From Bradyrhizobium sp. AZCC 1721 (lineage in GTDB: Bacteria > Pseudomonadota > Alphaproteobacteria > Rhizobiales > Xanthobacteraceae), in NCBI RefSeq assembly GCF_036924715.1, contig NZ_JAZHSB010000001.1, positions 5,571,001-5,635,000 of the forward strand: DNA of 64,000 bases, written 5' to 3'. Each line of letters starts with the position of its first letter. Positions within the stretch are counted from its first letter, which is position 1. Below, piece after piece: positions 1 through 7,637 of this stretch. Under the pieces are notes generated by a model. The model ran no database searches, was not told the DNA's origin, and saw nothing but the letters and a program-made list of their open reading frames with translations. The position numbers and the translations under genes were made by a program.

Positions 1-758
1 TTCGGACCGTGCAGCCGCCGCTCCTGCTCCATCGGCGCATCGGGCCAGCGGATCGAAAGCCCGCCCGGCGGCATCTCGAAATCGTCGGGCATGATGATCT
101 TGATGCGATCGGGATCGCTGACGATCGAGGCCGAGCTTTCGACCGTCTCGGAAATCGCCTTGAACCCGACCCAGCAGCCGGAATAGCGCGACAGCGCAAA
201 GCCCAAAATGCCGAGATCGAGATAATCCTGCAGCGTGGCCGGGTTGACCACCGGCATCAGCGCCGCGGCGAACACCTGCTCGCTCTGGTGCGCCAGTGTC
301 GAGGACTGGCAGCCATGGTCGTCGCCGGCCAGCGCAATCACGCCGCCATTCGGCGAGGTGCCGGCGGAGTTGGCATGCTTCAGCGCATCGACGGAACGGT
401 CGACGCCGGGGCCCTTGCCATACCAGATGCCGAATACGCCATCGACCTTGGCGCCCGGGAACATGCCGACCTGCTGGCTGCCCCACACAGCGGTGGCCGC
501 CAGGTCCTCGTTGAGACCCGGCGAGAACTCGATGTCATGCTGCTTGAGGAAAGTTTTGGCGCGCCACAGCGCGTGATCGTACATGCCGAGCGGCGAGCCG
601 CGGTAGCCGGAGATGAAGCCTGCGGTATTGAGCCCCTGTGCGCGATCGCGTTCGCGCTGCAACATCGGCAACCGGACCAGCGCCTGCGTACCGGACAGAA
701 AAATCCGTTTCGCATCCAGACGGTACTTGTCGTCCAGTCCCACTTCCATCAACGCCAT
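1..758 (-). CDS. Indolepyruvate ferredoxin oxidoreductase-like protein, N-terminal part (cut by window edge)
   Basis: The reading frame from ATG at 758 (GGGGAG about ten bases upstream) stays open to base 1, giving 252 residues of a longer protein. Motifs typical of the TPP-binding N-terminal part of fused IorA/IorB-type 2-oxoacid:ferredoxin oxidoreductases are visible: SGYRGSPLG at residues 50-58, then GLNEDLAATAVWGSQ, FGIWYGKGPGVDRS and GDDHGCQSSTL. The family oxidatively decarboxylates aryl-pyruvates (indolepyruvate, phenylpyruvate) to aryl-acyl-CoA with ferredoxin as acceptor, in the cytoplasm; bacterial fused forms exceed 1100 residues. It diverges from the hotdog/SDR pair starting at 955, with 196 bases between, so the two units may share a control region. 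The C-terminal gamma domain and any FeS domain lie outside the window, so the exact substrate is unknown. Confidence 0.88.
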   Translation of the reverse strand, partial: MALMEVGLDDKYRLDAKRIFLSGTQALVRLPMLQRERDRAQGLNTAGFISGYRGSPLGMYDHALWRAKTFLKQHDIEFSPGLNEDLAATAVWGSQQVGMFPGAKVDGVFGIWYGKGPGVDRSVDALKHANSAGTSPNGGVIALAGDDHGCQSSTLAHQSEQVFAAALMPVVNPATLQDYLDLGILGFALSRYSGCWVGFKAISETVESSASIVSDPDRIKIIMPDDFEMPPGGLSIRWPDAPMEQERRLHGP

Positions 759-954
759 TCGTCCGCTCCCCGTCGCACGTTCCGCCGGTTATTTGAACCG
801 GTCTAATTGCGAACAGCATGCACCGATTTTGCTATGCGTGCCCAGCGTGAATTCATGGCCGCAGGGCATATCTCGCCCGTGTTGTGGATCGGCCGGGCCT
901 CTTGCGGAAGCCTTCCTTCTTTGAAACGCTTAGGAATAAAGGGAGACGCCAGCG

Positions 955-1896
955 ATGACAGAACCGGCCTTCAGAACCGAGATATTGGAGAGCGGTAATC
1001 TGCTCGTCGGGCCGTGGCGGAGCCCGAGGCAAATGCTCCACGCGCAGGTCTACGATTCGCACGCCTCGATCCACGACGATGCGACCGCGCAGAAGCTCGG
1101 CTTTCAGGGCGGCACCATCGAGGGCCCGACCCATTTCAGCCAGTTCGCGCCGCTGTGCGAACGCATCTGGGGCCAGGCCTGGTTCGAAACCGGCTGCCTG
1201 TCCGCGCACTACCGCAATCCCGCCTTCGAAGGCGAAGAAGTGCAGGCGAACATCGAGAAACCGAAGCCGGGGCAAACGACTTGTGCGATCGGGATGACCA
1301 AGCACGACGGCACCGAGATTTTGCGCGGCACCGCTTCCGTCGGCGACGTAATGGAAACAGCACTTTCCCGGCGACTCGGCGAATTGAAGCCGCTCGCCGA
1401 TCCCGTCATCCTCGCCGACGTCAAGGTTGGCATGAAGACGCCGCGTCAGGCCGTGAAAATGGATTTCGACCAGCATATGGGCGATCTCTATCCGTTTTCG
1501 CTTGAGCAGAAGCTGAAGCTCATCACCGAACCATCCGCGTATTATTCCCAGGAGCTCAATCCCTGGGGCCGCGCGATCATCCCGTTCGAAATGCTGAGCG
1601 TGCTGTTTCAGTACCGCGCCCGCGAAGACCGGCTGCCGGTCCGCGGCCCCGCGGTCGGGCTGTTCGCGGATCAGGAGATTCGCCTGCTGCGCGGGCCGCT
1701 ATTCGTCGGCGAGACCTATGCAACCGAACGCGAGGTCGTCGCGCTCAGCGGCAGCCGCCGCACCGAAAGCGTCTGGGTCCGCACCACCGTGTTCGCAGCC
1801 GACGACACACCGGTCGCCACCATGCTGTTGAACATGGCGAGCATCAAGGATTCCTACGCTAACTACGAGCAGGAGCACCAAGCGCTCTACGGCTAG
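955..1896 (+). CDS. MaoC-like double-hotdog protein (putative acyl-CoA dehydratase/thioesterase-like)
   Basis: 313 residues; ATG preceded by GGGAGA at good spacing. The sequence appears to hold two hotdog-like halves. The N-terminal half (about 25-125) contains FQGGTIEGPTHFSQFAPLC and YRNPAFEGEEVQANIEKPKPG, resembling the substrate-tunnel region of MaoC-type enzymes. The C-terminal half (about 180-300) contains RGPAVGLFADQEIRLLRGPLFVGETYATEREVV, also of hotdog style. No canonical hydratase-2 signature could be pinned down, so dehydratase activity is inferred from fold resemblance only. It is followed 42 bases later by an SDR on the same strand, which suggests a two-gene catabolic unit acting on a CoA thioester. 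A non-enzymatic binding role cannot be excluded. Confidence 0.7.
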   Translation: MTEPAFRTEILESGNLLVGPWRSPRQMLHAQVYDSHASIHDDATAQKLGFQGGTIEGPTHFSQFAPLCERIWGQAWFETGCLSAHYRNPAFEGEEVQANIEKPKPGQTTCAIGMTKHDGTEILRGTASVGDVMETALSRRLGELKPLADPVILADVKVGMKTPRQAVKMDFDQHMGDLYPFSLEQKLKLITEPSAYYSQELNPWGRAIIPFEMLSVLFQYRAREDRLPVRGPAVGLFADQEIRLLRGPLFVGETYATEREVVALSGSRRTESVWVRTTVFAADDTPVATMLLNMASIKDSYANYEQEHQALYG

Positions 1897-1938
1897 GGCA
1901 TGATCCGGAAACAGTACCGATGCGGGGAGTGGAATGAG

Positions 1939-2739
1939 ATGCGCCTAAAAGATCGTGTCGCCATCGTCGTCGGCGCCGGCCAGAGCCCCGGCGAAGGCAT
2001 CGGCAACGGCCGCGCCACCGCGCTGACCTTTGCGCGCGAGGGCGCCAAAGTGCTGTGCGTCGATCATAATCCAGCCTCGGCGCAGGAGACCGTCGACATG
2101 ATCGCCGCAAGCGGCGGCACCGCGGCAGCCTTCAGGGCCGATGTCACAAAAAGCGCCGAGTTGAAGGCGATGGTGGCGGATGCGCAAGCACGCTGGGACC
2201 GCATAGACGTGCTGCACAACAATGTCGGCGTCAGCCTGGCCGGCGGCGACGCCGAACTGCTCGATATCAGCGAGGAAGCGTTCGACCGCTGCGTCGCGAT
2301 CAACCTTAAGAGCTGCGTGTGGGCGGCCAGGCACGTCATCCCGATCATGCGGGCGCAACGAAGTGGCGCGATCATCAACATCTCCTCGATGGCCGCGATC
2401 ACGACTTATCCGTACGTCGCCTACAAGGCGACCAAGTCGGCGATGATCGCCTTCACCGAACAGCTCGCCTACCAGAACGCGCAATACGGCATCCGCGCCA
2501 ACGTGATCCTGCCCGGACTGATGAACACGCCGATGGCGGTCGACACCCGCGCCCGCGAATTCAAAAAGAGCCGCGCCGAGGTCGAGGCCGAACGCGACAG
2601 CAAGGTGCCGCTGCGCCAGAAGATGGGCACCGGCTGGGACGTCGCCAACGCCGCGCTGTTCCTCGCCTCAGACGAAGCGAGTTTTATCACCGGCGTGACA
2701 CTGCCGGTCGATGGCGGCGCGAGCGTGCGGCGGGGATAG
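1939..2739 (+). CDS. Short-chain dehydrogenase/reductase (FabG-like)
   Basis: Start set at ATG 1939 because GGGGAG lies just upstream and the classical SDR N-terminus (MRLKDRVAIVVGAG) begins there; an upstream in-frame ATG at 1900 would add 13 unlikely residues. The 266-residue protein has the Rossmann nucleotide-binding loop GAGQSPGEGIGNG (glycine-rich, slightly expanded), NNVGVS after strand 4, INISSM with the catalytic Ser, and the YKATK active-site Tyr-x-x-x-Lys. Classical SDRs reduce 3-oxoacyl or other keto groups, or oxidise hydroxyls, with NAD(P)H in the cytoplasm. Its position behind the hotdog protein suggests the oxidation step of a beta-oxidation-like pathway. Substrate and cofactor preference are not readable here. 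Confidence 0.9.
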   Translation: MRLKDRVAIVVGAGQSPGEGIGNGRATALTFAREGAKVLCVDHNPASAQETVDMIAASGGTAAAFRADVTKSAELKAMVADAQARWDRIDVLHNNVGVSLAGGDAELLDISEEAFDRCVAINLKSCVWAARHVIPIMRAQRSGAIINISSMAAITTYPYVAYKATKSAMIAFTEQLAYQNAQYGIRANVILPGLMNTPMAVDTRAREFKKSRAEVEAERDSKVPLRQKMGTGWDVANAALFLASDEASFITGVTLPVDGGASVRRG

Positions 2740-3063
2740 TCGTGATGTGTCCGCGAGAATCGTAGATACAGTGGCGGGAACCGTATTACTCCCGCCCCGT
2801 GTGTTTACCTTTAATTAGTAACCTTCTCTTAAGGATTGCGGCCGTTGGGCGGTCTTTTTGACGCGCCCCTGCTCACGCGATCTGCGCCGGCGTTGTTCGT
2901 TTTTGGTCGCCCCGCGTGATTCGAAAAAAATCGATCGATTCCAATGACACGATGATGTGACAGCAACGTCGTCGCTTGTCGAAATCCCGTCTCGTTGCGG
3001 TCGTACGAATTTCATGTGCGCTCGCTATGAGGCGCCACAAGAATTGTGGGAAGCCGAGGCACC
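2740..3063. other. Intergenic region without a gene
   Basis: No convincing coding frame in 324 bases. It holds the hairpin listed separately at 2773-2796 and a locally AT-richer stretch (2800-2960) that may carry the promoter of the small gene at 3064. No recognisable operator was found. Confidence 0.6.
2773..2796 (+). terminator. Putative terminator hairpin after the SDR
   Basis: GGCGGGA (2773-2779) pairs perfectly with TCCCGCC (2790-2796) around a 10-base loop, 34 bases after the SDR stop. A T-richer stretch (gtgtttacctttaatt) follows after a few bases. The T-run is imperfect, so intrinsic termination is plausible but not certain. Confidence 0.5.
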
Positions 3064-3288
3064 ATGAACGAAGAATTCGACTACGAGCTGACACCGGCGC
3101 AGTGGGAAACGCTGAAGGCATTGCGGACTCCATCTTCGAGCCTGCCCCGCATGAGCCGCACCACGATCGACGGCCTGATCGCGCTCGAACTCGCCGTGAT
3201 GCACGGCGATGTGCCGGTTATCACCGCGAAGGGACGCAAGGTGCTGATTCGCGGCTCGTCACTGCTGCTGCAGGATCTTGCGGCGTGA
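3064..3288 (+). CDS. Small conserved hypothetical protein (74 aa)
   Basis: Start set at ATG 3064, where GGAAG/GAGG precede at normal distance; the frame is also open upstream. The 74-residue product begins MNEEFDYELTPAQWETLKALR and is soluble and acidic at its N-terminus, with no signal peptide or membrane helix. I associate this type of short protein with Bradyrhizobium genomes from memory but know no function. The text LTPAQWETLKALR followed by RTTIDGLIALELAVM resembles a small helical, winged-helix-like arrangement, which is only an impression. It stands alone, followed by a palindromic repeat. Confidence 0.6.
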   Translation: MNEEFDYELTPAQWETLKALRTPSSSLPRMSRTTIDGLIALELAVMHGDVPVITAKGRKVLIRGSSLLLQDLAA

Positions 3289-3301
3289 TTCTTGGTTCCG
3301 T

Positions 3302-3411
3302 GTCCCGGACGCGGTGCAGCGTGCAACGCTGCGCCGCAGAGCCGGGACCCACCAACAGCGTATGGACCCCGGTTCTGCAGCGCACCGCTAACGCGCTGCG
3401 CTGCGCCCGGG
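3302..3411. repeat. Imperfect palindromic interspersed repeat (about 110 bp)
   Basis: The left end tcccggacgcggtgcagcg is an imperfect reverse complement of the right end (cgctgcgctgcgcccggga), and internal blocks (gcagagccgggacc against ggaccccggttctgc) also pair, so the whole element can fold into one long hairpin centred near 3355. It lies between two genes that point toward each other. Similar elements recur between genes in Bradyrhizobium as I remember them. It may act as a bidirectional terminator. Confidence 0.7.
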
Positions 3412-3420
3412 AAACGCAGC

Positions 3421-3804
3421 TCACACCGGTTTCTCCTCATCCGTTACCGGCGAGGTGATCACCAGGAACACCAGATCGACCAACCCCGAATTCGAAATGG
3501 CGTGTTCGACGCCGGGCGGCAGGAAGATGACGTCGTGCTTGCGCACCACGTGATTTTTTCCCGCGATCTCCATCAGCCCCTCGCCTTCGAGCACGTGATA
3601 GATCTGCTCCTGCACGAGGTGCTTGTGGCGCGCGACATGGGCCATCGGCTGGTACATCGAGATGCGATAGTCGATGTGGCGGGAGCCCGCGGTCTCCGGC
3701 ATCGCCAGCGGCTTTGATAGGGCGCCGCCAAAGTGATTGGGGAATTCGCGCCACGGCACTTCGGCGATATTGCGGATAAAGGCGCCGTTGTTTTCTGGAG
3801 CCAT
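3421..3804 (-). CDS. Cupin-domain protein
   Basis: 127 residues with GGAGG five bases before ATG 3804. A single cupin barrel is visible: the first motif around HKHLVQEQIYHVLEGEGLMEI (His/Glu metal ligands in an H-x-H-like, E-rich arrangement) and the second around HDVIFLPPGVEHAISN (proline, glycine and His of cupin motif 2). Small single-domain cupins bind a divalent metal and act as dioxygenases, isomerases or ligand sensors. It is last in a minus-strand run (TPP enzyme, SDR, cupin) with 18 bases after the SDR stop, so co-transcription is likely and a catabolic role with those enzymes is inferred. Confidence 0.85.
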   Translation of the reverse strand: MAPENNGAFIRNIAEVPWREFPNHFGGALSKPLAMPETAGSRHIDYRISMYQPMAHVARHKHLVQEQIYHVLEGEGLMEIAGKNHVVRKHDVIFLPPGVEHAISNSGLVDLVFLVITSPVTDEEKPV

Positions 3805-3822
3805 GATTGCCTCCTTTGCCGG

Positions 3823-4527
3823 TCAGATCACTAGCGCCCCGCCATCGACATAGACGATCGATCCGGTCGCAAAACCGTTCGCCATGAAGCTCAGGATTTG
3901 CCGCGCGATGTCCTCAGCCGCACCGACGCGCCCGGCCGGCAGCGCCGCCGCCGTCTTCGCCAGCATGTCGCGCCGCGCCTCTTCCGGCATCGCAGCACGG
4001 ATCGGGGTGTCGATCACGCCCGGCGAGACCGCATTGACACGCACCGGCGCCAATTCCAGCGCGAGCGCCCTCGCCAGCGACTCCAGCGCGCCGTTGGCGG
4101 CGCTGACGATTGCCGAGTTCGGCCGCGGACGGACACTGAGAAAACCCGAGACCAGGGTCAGCGAGCCGCCGGCGCGGATTTCGGCCTCGCGCGCGACCCG
4201 CCACGCGCCCCAGAACTTGCCCTCCATGGTGACGCGCACATCTTCCATCGCCACCGTCTTGAACGCCCCGGTGCGAAGCTGCGCCGCCGTGACCACGACA
4301 TGATCGACCGGACCGCAACGGCGGAACAGCTTTGCGACACTATCATCGCTGGTGACGTCGGCGGGGATCGCGATGGCGTTCAGCTTCTCCGCCACCTGGT
4401 CGAGCTTTTCGACATTGCGGGACGCAATGATGACGTCGGCACCCTCGCGCTTCGCCATCTCCGCGGTCGACATGCCGATGCCGGAGGAACCACCGACGAC
4501 GACGACTTTCTTGCCTGCTAGCAGCAT
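3823..4527 (-). CDS. Short-chain dehydrogenase/reductase
   Basis: 234 residues from ATG 4527 (GAGGAA upstream); a longer in-frame extension into the TPP gene is a shadow. Visible SDR elements: GGSSGIGMS nucleotide-binding loop near residues 11-19, ADVTSDD (Asp after strand 3) and VSPGVIDTPIRAAM after strand 6. The usual catalytic Tyr-x-x-x-Lys is not seen: where SDRs carry YxxSK, this protein reads SAIVSAANGALESLA, so Tyr and Lys appear to be replaced. That pattern is known in some non-canonical SDR-like proteins and makes dehydrogenase activity doubtful. It lies 20 bases after the TPP enzyme stop and 18 bases before the cupin, in one probable operon. Confidence 0.87.
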   Translation of the reverse strand: MLLAGKKVVVVGGSSGIGMSTAEMAKREGADVIIASRNVEKLDQVAEKLNAIAIPADVTSDDSVAKLFRRCGPVDHVVVTAAQLRTGAFKTVAMEDVRVTMEGKFWGAWRVAREAEIRAGGSLTLVSGFLSVRPRPNSAIVSAANGALESLARALALELAPVRVNAVSPGVIDTPIRAAMPEEARRDMLAKTAAALPAGRVGAAEDIARQILSFMANGFATGSIVYVDGGALVI

Positions 4528-4547
4528 GTGATTTCCTCGAAGTGAGA

Positions 4548-6347
4548 TCAGGCGGGCTGGTAACGCGTGCCGATACCGGCCTTGCTCTGCCCGAGCCCGG
4601 GCAATTCCCAGACGCCCGCACCGACCGGATTGATGTCGGCGGCGATATCGACGTCGATCAGATAGGGTTTGTTCGCCGCGATGGCTTTGCGGATGGCCTC
4701 GCCGAGATCGCCGGCGCGATCGACGCGCACGCCCTCGACGCCGCAGGAACGCGCCATCGCGGCGAAATCCGGATTGTAGCGCTCGCCGGAGTTGGGATCG
4801 TGGAAATCGGTCGCGAGCTCGCGGCCACTCAGATAGCCGCGCTGCAGCCCGCGGATCGAGGCGTAGGCGTAGTTGTTCCAGACCACCCAGACTACGGGCA
4901 GATTGTATTCGACTGCCGTCCCCAGCACGTTGGCGTGCATGAAGAACGCGCCGTCGCCGCACACAGAGACGCAAGGACGGTCGGGCGCCGCGAACTTCGC
5001 GCCCATCACGCCGGCAACGCCAAAACCCATCGGGCCAAATCCCATCGAGCCGATCAGCGAATCCGGCCGGCGCGGCTTGCAGAAGCCGAGCAGCCAGTTG
5101 TGGTGCACGCCGATATCGCTGACCAGAATCGCATTCTCGGGGAGCGCCCTGTCGATTTCGAGCGCGGCGCGCTGCGGATTGATCGGCGTGGTGTCGTCGG
5201 AAAAGCCGGGGGCGACGAACTTGTCCCACTCTTTCCGATAGCCATCGATCTGCGAGAGCCACTTCTTGCGCGCGTCCAGCTTCTTCGCGAGATCGCCGCG
5301 GCGATCGAGTTCGGCATGCACCTGCCGCAGGAAGGTGCGGACGTCGGCCATCAGGCCGAGCGCGACCGGATAGTTGCGGCCGATCTCCTCGGGATCGATG
5401 TCGACATGGATCAGCCGGGTCGGCGGGATGGTGAAGGAATAGCCCGGGATCCACGAACTCGAGGTGCGATCGTCGAACCGCATTCCCATTGCCAGCAATA
5501 CGTCGGCCTGACGCGTCGCGTGGTTGGCCTGATAGTGCCCGGCGCGCGCGACGAGGCCCAGCGCCAACGGATGGTTGCAGTCGATCGCGCCGAGGCCGCT
5601 GGCGGAAGCCGCGACCGGAATCTGCAGCCGCTCGGCGAGCCGCAGCAGTTCCTCCGCCGCGCCGCCGTAGCGCACGCCTTGGCCGACGATGATCGCCGGC
5701 CGCTCGGCGCCGAGCAGCATGTCGACGGCTTTCACCACGCCCTCCGGATCGGCGCCGCAACGGCTCGATATGTTGGCGTTCCACTCGATCGCATTCGGCG
5801 CCTCCTCGGCCGCCGATTCCATGAACACGTCGAAGGGCACGTCGAGCACGACAGGCCCGGGGCGGCCCGTTGTCATGGTCTTCCAGGCCTGCCGGACCGC
5901 CAGCGGCACCATTTCGCCGCGCGTCGGCTGGAACACCTTCTTGCAGATCGTGCGCACGGTGGAAGGAAAATCGGCTTGATGATGCCGGTACATCTCCTGG
6001 AAGGCGCCCCGGTTGAACTGGCTGGTCGGCACGTTGCCGGTCACCGCCAGGAACGGCACGGAATCGAGAAAGGCATTCGCAAGCGAGATCGGCAGGTTCG
6101 CCGAGCCGGGCCCGCAGGAGGTAAACGTCGCCGTCGGCCGGCCCGAGACGCGGTAGTAAACGTCGGCCATGAAGCCGGCGACGCTCTCGTGATGCACCGA
6201 GATCGTCTTGATATCGTGGGAACGTTCATACAGCGCGTCGATGAACTGGATGTTGCCGTGGCCACACAGGCCGAACACCTGCGGCACCTTTTCCTGGATC
6301 AGATAGTCGACGATGACCTGGGCGCCGTTGAGCATGTTACGCGACAT
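4548..6347 (-). CDS. Thiamine-pyrophosphate-dependent enzyme (acetolactate synthase-like family)
   Basis: 599 residues from ATG 6347, preceded by GGGAGAG; the longer frame adds an unlikely leader. Three-domain TPP decarboxylase/carboligase layout: N-terminal PYR domain with GLCGHGNIQFIDALYE and the cofactor-activating Glu in VHHESVAGFMADVYYR (about residue 50); central domain with DVLLAMGMRFDDRTSS; C-terminal PP domain with VCGDGAFFMHANVLGTA..NN, the GDG...NN magnesium/TPP motif, near 435-465. Related proteins are acetolactate synthases, benzoylformate decarboxylases and sulfoacetaldehyde acetyltransferases. No partner regulatory small subunit is nearby, and the neighbours (SDR, cupin, divergent IclR regulator) argue for catabolism of a 2-oxoacid rather than branched-chain amino acid synthesis. 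Substrate not determinable. Confidence 0.88.
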   Translation of the reverse strand: MSRNMLNGAQVIVDYLIQEKVPQVFGLCGHGNIQFIDALYERSHDIKTISVHHESVAGFMADVYYRVSGRPTATFTSCGPGSANLPISLANAFLDSVPFLAVTGNVPTSQFNRGAFQEMYRHHQADFPSTVRTICKKVFQPTRGEMVPLAVRQAWKTMTTGRPGPVVLDVPFDVFMESAAEEAPNAIEWNANISSRCGADPEGVVKAVDMLLGAERPAIIVGQGVRYGGAAEELLRLAERLQIPVAASASGLGAIDCNHPLALGLVARAGHYQANHATRQADVLLAMGMRFDDRTSSSWIPGYSFTIPPTRLIHVDIDPEEIGRNYPVALGLMADVRTFLRQVHAELDRRGDLAKKLDARKKWLSQIDGYRKEWDKFVAPGFSDDTTPINPQRAALEIDRALPENAILVSDIGVHHNWLLGFCKPRRPDSLIGSMGFGPMGFGVAGVMGAKFAAPDRPCVSVCGDGAFFMHANVLGTAVEYNLPVVWVVWNNYAYASIRGLQRGYLSGRELATDFHDPNSGERYNPDFAAMARSCGVEGVRVDRAGDLGEAIRKAIAANKPYLIDVDIAADINPVGAGVWELPGLGQSKAGIGTRYQPA

Positions 6348-6556
6348 CGATTCACTCTCTCTCCCTAAGCCCAACGAATTCGCCTCCGCGTCTTTACCTC
6401 GCGCGGTCGGCTGCCTCGCGAACCTATTTCTCATAATACTGTACGTCAATTGCTATTGTGGTATGCTGCGAATCGCGCCTCCGACCGGAGGTGATGCCGT
6501 TGAAGGGCAAGGGCGACCTGCTAGACTTCGCCTCGCCCACCTGGAGAACTGATTCC

Positions 6557-7450
6557 GTGAAGCCGCGCGCCAAGCCGAAGACGAGCGACAAGCCTGCAGG
6601 CCCACGCAAGGTTTCGATCGCAAGGCTGATGCCGTCGAGCGAGCCCAACATCGACGACGAAGCCGAGGAGCGCGCACGCGGCGGCGTGCAGTCGCTCGGG
6701 CGCGCGTTCTCGATCCTGGAAGAAGTCGCGCGCCACCGCGAAGGCATTGGATTGGCTGATCTCAGCAAGCTGGTCGGCCTGCACAATTCCACCACCTTTC
6801 ATCTCGCCAAGACGCTGGTGTCGCTCGGCTATCTCAGGCAGGAGCGCGATTCCAAACGTTACCGCGTCGGCCGGCCGCTGTTTGCGCTGGCGGCCAGCGC
6901 GCTCGACGAAATCGAGATGGTCAATCTGGCCACGCCAATCCTGGAAGAGCTGTCGCGAGAGACCGGCGAGAGCGGTCATTTTGCCGTGCGCATGGGCGAC
7001 GCGGTGGTCGTGATCGCCCGCACCAGCGGGGCTGGCGCGTTCCAACTGGCCGACCGCGTCGGCGTGGTGCGGCCGGCGCACTGCACCGCGCTCGGCAAGA
7101 TCATGCTGGCCTCGCTCCGCCCCGATCAGTTGAAGCGCTTTCTCGAACGCGTCGAGCTGAAGCCCTCGACGAAAAAATCGATCACCGATCCCGCCGTGCT
7201 GATGCGCGAGATCGCCGAAATCCGCCGCAACGCGATCGCGTTCGACGACGGCGAATACAACGCAGAAGTCCGCTGCGTTGCGGTGCCGGTGTATCATTTC
7301 ACCGGCGAAGTGATCGGCGCGCTCGGCATCTCCGGCCCGATCTGGCGCATGACCGATCAGGTGGTGCAGAGCCGCGCCAAGCTGGTGCAATCGGCCGCCA
7401 GCCGGCTGTCGATCGAATTCGGCGCACGGGGTCTGGTGAAATCCTCCTGA
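6557..7450 (+). CDS. IclR-family transcriptional regulator
   Basis: GTG at 6557 is preferred because GGAG lies 10 bases upstream. ATG 6494, on which a GGAGGTG is directly abutted, and ATG 6458 are alternatives adding 21 or 33 residues. The 297-residue product has a basic, disordered leader, then a winged helix-turn-helix (GVQSLGRAFSILEEV ... GLADLSKLVGLHNSTTFHLAKTLVSLGYL) and a C-terminal IclR effector domain (VGVVRPAHCTALGKIMLASL, AEVRCVAVPVYHFTGEVIGALGISGP). IclR proteins bind small organic acids and control adjacent catabolic genes. It is divergent from the TPP-enzyme operon starting at 6347, which it probably regulates. Confidence 0.92.
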   Translation: MKPRAKPKTSDKPAGPRKVSIARLMPSSEPNIDDEAEERARGGVQSLGRAFSILEEVARHREGIGLADLSKLVGLHNSTTFHLAKTLVSLGYLRQERDSKRYRVGRPLFALAASALDEIEMVNLATPILEELSRETGESGHFAVRMGDAVVVIARTSGAGAFQLADRVGVVRPAHCTALGKIMLASLRPDQLKRFLERVELKPSTKKSITDPAVLMREIAEIRRNAIAFDDGEYNAEVRCVAVPVYHFTGEVIGALGISGPIWRMTDQVVQSRAKLVQSAASRLSIEFGARGLVKSS

Positions 7451-7517
7451 TTTCCTGACCTCGCTCTTTCTGAATTGCCTCAGTGCGCGGTGCTGCGCGG
7501 CCACGACGCATTTGGCG

Positions 7518-7546
7518 TTGACAGCCGACGCCGCGTCCGGAAATAT
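7518..7546 (+). promoter_or_regulatory. Possible sigma-70-type promoter for the livK-like gene
   Basis: A perfect TTGACA at 7518-7523 is followed after 17 bases by AAATAT (7541-7546), a weak -10, in an AT-rich patch some 90 bases before the start codon. A second AT-rich hexamer (TACAAT, about 7549) is too far from this -35. Prediction from spacing only. Confidence 0.35.
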
Positions 7547-7637
7547 CCTACAATAATAAAAGAACGTCTCTCACATTGTCGCATAAGCGGGAATCGGAGG
7601 GGGAACGTCAAGGCGAACTCTCGGGAGGAGATCAGTC

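Noticed and set aside
3823..5784. 653-residue minus-strand frame extending the SDR upstream
   Set aside because: The first 400 or so residues are an Arg-rich shadow of the TPP gene; the true SDR starts at ATG 4527 with its own ribosome site.
4542..6368. 608-residue open frame on the plus strand opposite the TPP enzyme
   Set aside because: It lies fully antisense to a gene with clear TPP-family motifs; its translation has no domain and is Arg/Asp/Ala-rich, as expected for a GC-rich shadow frame.
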